A stretch of DNA of 5,897 nt from a bacterium (GTDB taxonomy: Bacteria > Auribacterota > UBA3054 > B51-G9): NCBI GenBank assembly GCA_029939815.1, contig JAOZSF010000132.1, positions 1 through 5,897 of the forward strand, read 5' to 3'. The notes beneath the pieces are model-generated. The model was not told where the DNA came from. It made no database searches and saw only the letters and a program-made list of their open reading frames with translations. Position numbers and translations under genes: made by a program. This document shows, piece after piece, positions 4,701 through 5,897 of the stretch. How positions within the stretch are numbered: position 1 is the first letter of the stretch; the number at the start of each line of letters is the position of its first letter.

Positions 4701-5897
4701 CGATTTTCGGGAACGGAAGAAAAGTTTCCGCGCTTAGCGGCATATTCATTTTTTCAATTTGAAATGTACCGACCCAGTCGTCAATTCCCGCGACATCGGA
4801 TTGAGTATGCGAAGAATCTTCATCTGAAGGTTCATTTTCATCTTTTTCGATTTTAAAATCCGTTTGAATCAAAGAAATTAATTTGTCAAGACGGGCATTT
4901 GCAAAAGCTGACGGGTCAGCCGGAGCTTTGCGGTTCAGTTTTTTACAGATCATAAAAACGAGTTCCCCGACTTTAATTGAGTCGAGATTAAGATCATCAC
5001 GCAATTTCATTTCCGGTGAAACTGAAGATTTAGGAAAGCCGGTGCGCTGAACAATCCAGTCAATTGCGAACTCGGTAATATTCAGGTCTGTTTTATCACC
5101 ATCGACTTTTTTTGAATTGTTTTTTGGGGTTTTCACAGACGGTTTTGATTTAACTTCTTCACCGGTAAAATGTCTGAAGTCAAGCTCAATAAACTGTTTT
5201 ATAAACTCTCCCCTTTCAGCAAGATAATTTTCTAATTTTGACGCATCATCGATATCAGGTAAAATATTTCCCGGCAATGATTTTTCTTGAACAACCATTT
5301 CTTCAGCAGAAATTTCGATTGGCCGCTCACACGGATTAACAATAAAAATGGGATTATAATTTTCAATAGAAATCGGACGCGAAAATCTGTACTCAAAAAG
5401 TTTTTCTGTTGCGACCGGCAAACCGATAGAAAAAGCGCGGGCAAGAATATTATTTAGCAATGTCAGAGGATCATCATTTTTTAAATCCGTTGGAAAACAT
5501 TCAACGTTTCCGCGACCGAGGATTGAGCGTGTCAGCCCTGTCAGAACGCCGCCGGGTCCCACTTCAACCCAGAAGTCCGGTTTTTCATCTTTGGCGATTT
5601 CGATTGCGGAAATGAATTTTACCGATGCGGTAATTTGTTCCGCGAGAAGGTTTTTCAGGTTTGTTTTTGAAGAAATTTTTTCGCCGGTAGATGTGGAAAT
5701 TACTTTTCCGGAAAGTTTATCTTTAAAATCAAACTTATCAAGCTCTTTCCTTAATTCATCTGCCGCATCTCTAACAAATTCAGAATGAAAAGCGTTTGAG
5801 ACGGGAAGTTTTACGCATCTGACCTTTTGCTTTTTACATTCTTTTGCAAATTCATCGATTGAATCCAAAGCGCCGGTAACAACAGTTTGCACCGGTG
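781..5897 (-). CDS. Enediyne-type iterative type I polyketide synthase with fused C-terminal methyltransferase, 5' end outside window
   Basis: Cytosolic multidomain enzyme that builds a polyene-type chain from malonyl units. Residues are numbered from the valine codon at 5892-5890. Order: AT C-terminal part (1-135), linker (136-270), ACP (271-345), pre-KR region (370-585), KR (590-820), double hot-dog DH (838-1112), PPTase (1135-1367), methyltransferase (1382-1703), stop TGA at 783-781. The GTG at 5892 lies inside the AT domain, so it is not the start; KS and the AT nucleophile motif GHSxG are beyond the window. Adding a normal KS and AT front half would give roughly 2,350-2,400 residues, against about 1,900-2,000 for SgcE/CalE8-type enzymes; the excess is the methyltransferase. 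A single ACP and an in-line PPTase separate it from PUFA synthases, which usually carry tandem ACPs. The linker contains FIVNPCERP (183-191), which I believe recurs in enediyne synthases. No frameshift is seen. Family assignment is strong; the product is unknown. Confidence 0.92.
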   Translation of the reverse strand, partial: PVQTVVTGALDSIDEFAKECKKQKVRCVKLPVSNAFHSEFVRDAADELRKELDKFDFKDKLSGKVISTSTGEKISSKTNLKNLLAEQITASVKFISAIEIAKDEKPDFWVEVGPGGVLTGLTRSILGRGNVECFPTDLKNDDPLTLLNNILARAFSIGLPVATEKLFEYRFSRPISIENYNPIFIVNPCERPIEISAEEMVVQEKSLPGNILPDIDDASKLENYLAERGEFIKQFIELDFRHFTGEEVKSKPSVKTPKNNSKKVDGDKTDLNITEFAIDWIVQRTGFPKSSVSPEMKLRDDLNLDSIKVGELVFMICKKLNRKAPADPSAFANARLDKLISLIQTDFKIEKDENEPSDEDSSHTQSDVAGIDDWVGTFQIEKMNMPLSAETFLPFPKIGSALIIGEKNDPRVIASQNRFERKGLNPVVVSPEKISELKNSPLDFSVLILILPEENKSVFDFREDGFDAYIHKNSMTLFNVFRWIGNERDASWKHLRCLVARPCVNPEKVDDSADAGKAFMKTLRLEHSALQAKWLTLPTEWSPDQWANVIEKEILTTGSRVFYKYDSSGTRVTDVAKKLTISKKNAPELNKNDVLLATGGAKGITFEMSRGLALKTGVKLMFIGRSALPGNDEMVEHFKILDDEGIVYKYFQCDVTNLQQMKKVIDEAEKSLGKITAVLHGAGISKLTLLENMSEEDFLKTINIKARGMYNLVQSIPMNQLKVFHVISSVLGKTGMRGQTDYTFANAWLDGALAEIKSQNPKIHCASLGYSVWAEAGLGQKLGVVKSLKASGVNPMSTKQGVDAYLKICSGSADTTTFIVTGSLGSQLENDIFAPLPTPRPRFTNKILRYAPGVELISEISVDRDSDLFIAEHVFEGTTMFPGVMAIEAMAEAAAICLETDKISEAKNIDFIKPIIIPENDSAVLRIYALAVDDNSVKCVIRVEADGFQTDCVSAEFIYDKKVDLPDDIPAFVDIKENIDIDPDALFPSPLFQGKFFRRISKIKKRELLDECVTEIIIPENEKYFDDKFSKKIITASPAARDSFLQSGLLILPEGSLPEKIGEIIFCNKPVKGEKVICRVIVKKQESDQIISDLAVYNEKGKLIEIIKNVVTKTPDKKNSALISRVAKPIPLKRVKEDLDVLAADIKWEIAAVSHSEIKTGVAEISDEEIKKLTENISDARHKSVICNLAAARRAALAFAEKYGKEINSQLISLQHDESGKPQLVINAEKEIKNIFDGCDVSITDSSNFSFAFIGQIPVGIDVEPVESRNAETWRGLLHNDGYKLALNLTEQTMETFDVSATRVWTLIEAAKKANDLKRILPRFNVSLGDPWLSFSYADAKGTQEYFCTMVSLADEKVSRVALTISFGNTQAVNSKISSDSPMDRFNYLIEDFSEKMTQFKPLFADDPNTPDTEEHHKQFCAVVDNLINQLIIIGEKVEPEKLYQMRTELINHITPFLDGSDVFRHAIEKPFGYAGDFLMLDKLVQETSQSRGLAFHFDKSQLEYPASVACRNRIKWVAEDIVNIMKPLKKDTIKIFDIGIGAAPIERCLVKLLPETKIELVAVDIEPAALEYVEKELENTNSEVKTYRIDLRRDDAAEKIAKFAAEADVCIAVGIIEALRDEEVINVLGSILKNAKPGTPFYTESFNPQHPTRPHMEWFMDFHLGYRTAEQVKKLVIQAGAKPKNMKSSMDATHSLDFLKVII
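1792..2490 (-). other. Integrated 4'-phosphopantetheinyl transferase domain (synthase residues 1135-1367)
   Basis: Sfp-type fold that would load phosphopantetheine from CoA onto Ser305 of the same polypeptide. Visible motifs are SGKPQL (1218-1223), GIDVEP (1259-1264) with metal ligands Asp1261 and Glu1263, and WTLIEAAKK (1304-1312) with the third acidic ligand Glu1308 and Lys1312. Two usual residues differ. The SxSH histidine (Sfp His90, 17 residues before the GID aspartate) is Asp1244, and the Lys of WxxKE is Ile1307. An integrated PPTase after DH is typical of enediyne-type synthases. Activity is likely, though the changes leave room for doubt. Confidence 0.85.
2557..3381 (-). other. Double hot-dog dehydratase domain (synthase residues 838-1112)
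   Basis: This domain removes water from the beta-hydroxyacyl intermediate. The first hot-dog carries the full HxxxGxxxxP motif, with His872, Gly876 and Pro881 within IAEHVFEGTTMFPG. The second carries RDSFLQ, giving the DxxxQ partner motif with Asp1041 and Gln1045. Both catalytic residues are thus intact. Its place directly after KR and before PPTase is the enediyne-type order. No enoyl reductase follows, so double bonds should be retained. Confidence 0.9.
3433..4125 (-). other. Ketoreductase domain (synthase residues 590-820)
   Basis: NADPH-dependent beta-ketoacyl reductase of the short-chain dehydrogenase fold. The cofactor loop is TGGAKGI (597-603), followed by FIGRS (621-625), CDV (652-654) and VLHGAG (677-682). 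The catalytic set is complete: Lys704, Ser728, Tyr741 and Asn745, with the 13-residue Ser-Tyr spacing normal for PKS ketoreductases. Residues 370-585 (4785-4138) form the degenerate structural subdomain that precedes KR in such synthases and has no cofactor loop. An active KR is expected. Confidence 0.93.
4858..5082 (-). other. Acyl carrier protein domain (synthase residues 271-345)
   Basis: A single ACP with the phosphopantetheine site in LRDDLNLDSIKVGELV, where Ser305 (codon 4980-4978) is the attachment serine. The DSIKVGE form, with Ile after the serine, resembles the LDSIKR type of PUFA and enediyne synthases rather than the DSL of modular PKSs. The domain is preceded by a lysine-rich linker (248-267) and followed by an acidic Asp/Glu/Ser linker (349-366), which should hold it flexibly between AT and KR. 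No second ACP is present in the visible part. Confidence 0.92.
5488..5897 (-). other. Acyltransferase domain, C-terminal part (synthase residues 1-135)
   Basis: This is the end of the malonyl-loading AT domain. LPVSNAFHS (29-37) contains the catalytic His36 in the usual xAFHS motif. VEVGPGGVL (109-117) is the conserved closing strand and glycine turn. The preceding PVQTVVTG corresponds to the NxPxQxVIxG element that lies between the nucleophile serine and the histidine, so only the C-terminal third or so of the domain is in view. The AFHS form of the motif, as opposed to the YASH form of methylmalonyl-specific ATs, points to malonyl-CoA. Confidence 0.9.

Noticed and set aside
5890..5892. GTG as the start codon of the synthase
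   Set aside because: The frame stays open to the window edge and the residues on both sides belong to the middle of an AT domain, so this valine is internal and the true start lies outside.

Overview
The window holds two minus-strand genes and one 506-base spacer. A very large type I polyketide synthase runs off the right edge, so its 5' end is missing. Downstream of it in transcription lies a hot-dog thioesterase that runs off the left edge, so its 3' end is missing. No plus-strand gene is supported; the open frames there are antisense shadows of the synthase.

Layout: 5897-781 (minus) encodes at least 1,703 residues of an iterative, single-ACP synthase. The visible order is AT (C-terminal part), linker, ACP, pre-KR structural region, KR, double hot-dog DH, Sfp-type phosphopantetheinyl transferase (PPTase), then a SAM-dependent methyltransferase. 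Up to the PPTase this is the architecture of enediyne-type synthases (KS-AT-ACP-KR-DH-PPTase, the SgcE/CalE8/PksE group). The extra C-terminal methyltransferase is not part of that known layout. Region 275-780 is AT-rich and non-coding. It contains a two-copy hairpin repeat, an inverted pair of GCGAATGCGCGAAT-like arms, a 10-bp tandem duplication and a good sigma70-like promoter. Positions 274-1 (minus) encode the first 91 residues of a thioesterase closely resembling the CalE7/DynE7/SgcE10 family, the dedicated partner of enediyne-type synthases.

How they may work together (inference): AT loads malonyl units, and the PPTase domain modifies Ser305 of the single ACP. A KS lying outside the window extends the chain, while KR and DH turn each beta-keto group into a double bond. 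No enoyl reductase is visible, so a conjugated polyene or partly processed beta-hydroxy/beta-keto chain is expected. The thioesterase would release it. The fused methyltransferase belongs, as far as I can recognise, to a GYAGD-type family sometimes annotated as making 3-hydroxy fatty-acid methyl esters, so methylation of the released acid or of a hydroxyl is a reasonable guess.

Organism: the protein is rich in Lys, Ile and Glu, base composition is moderate to low GC, and Shine-Dalgarno sequences are weak or absent. This does not look like a high-GC actinomycete, the classical enediyne producers. A Gram-negative environmental lineage (for example the Bacteroidota/Ignavibacteriota or Lentisphaerota side) is possible, but I cannot fix the phylum from this window.
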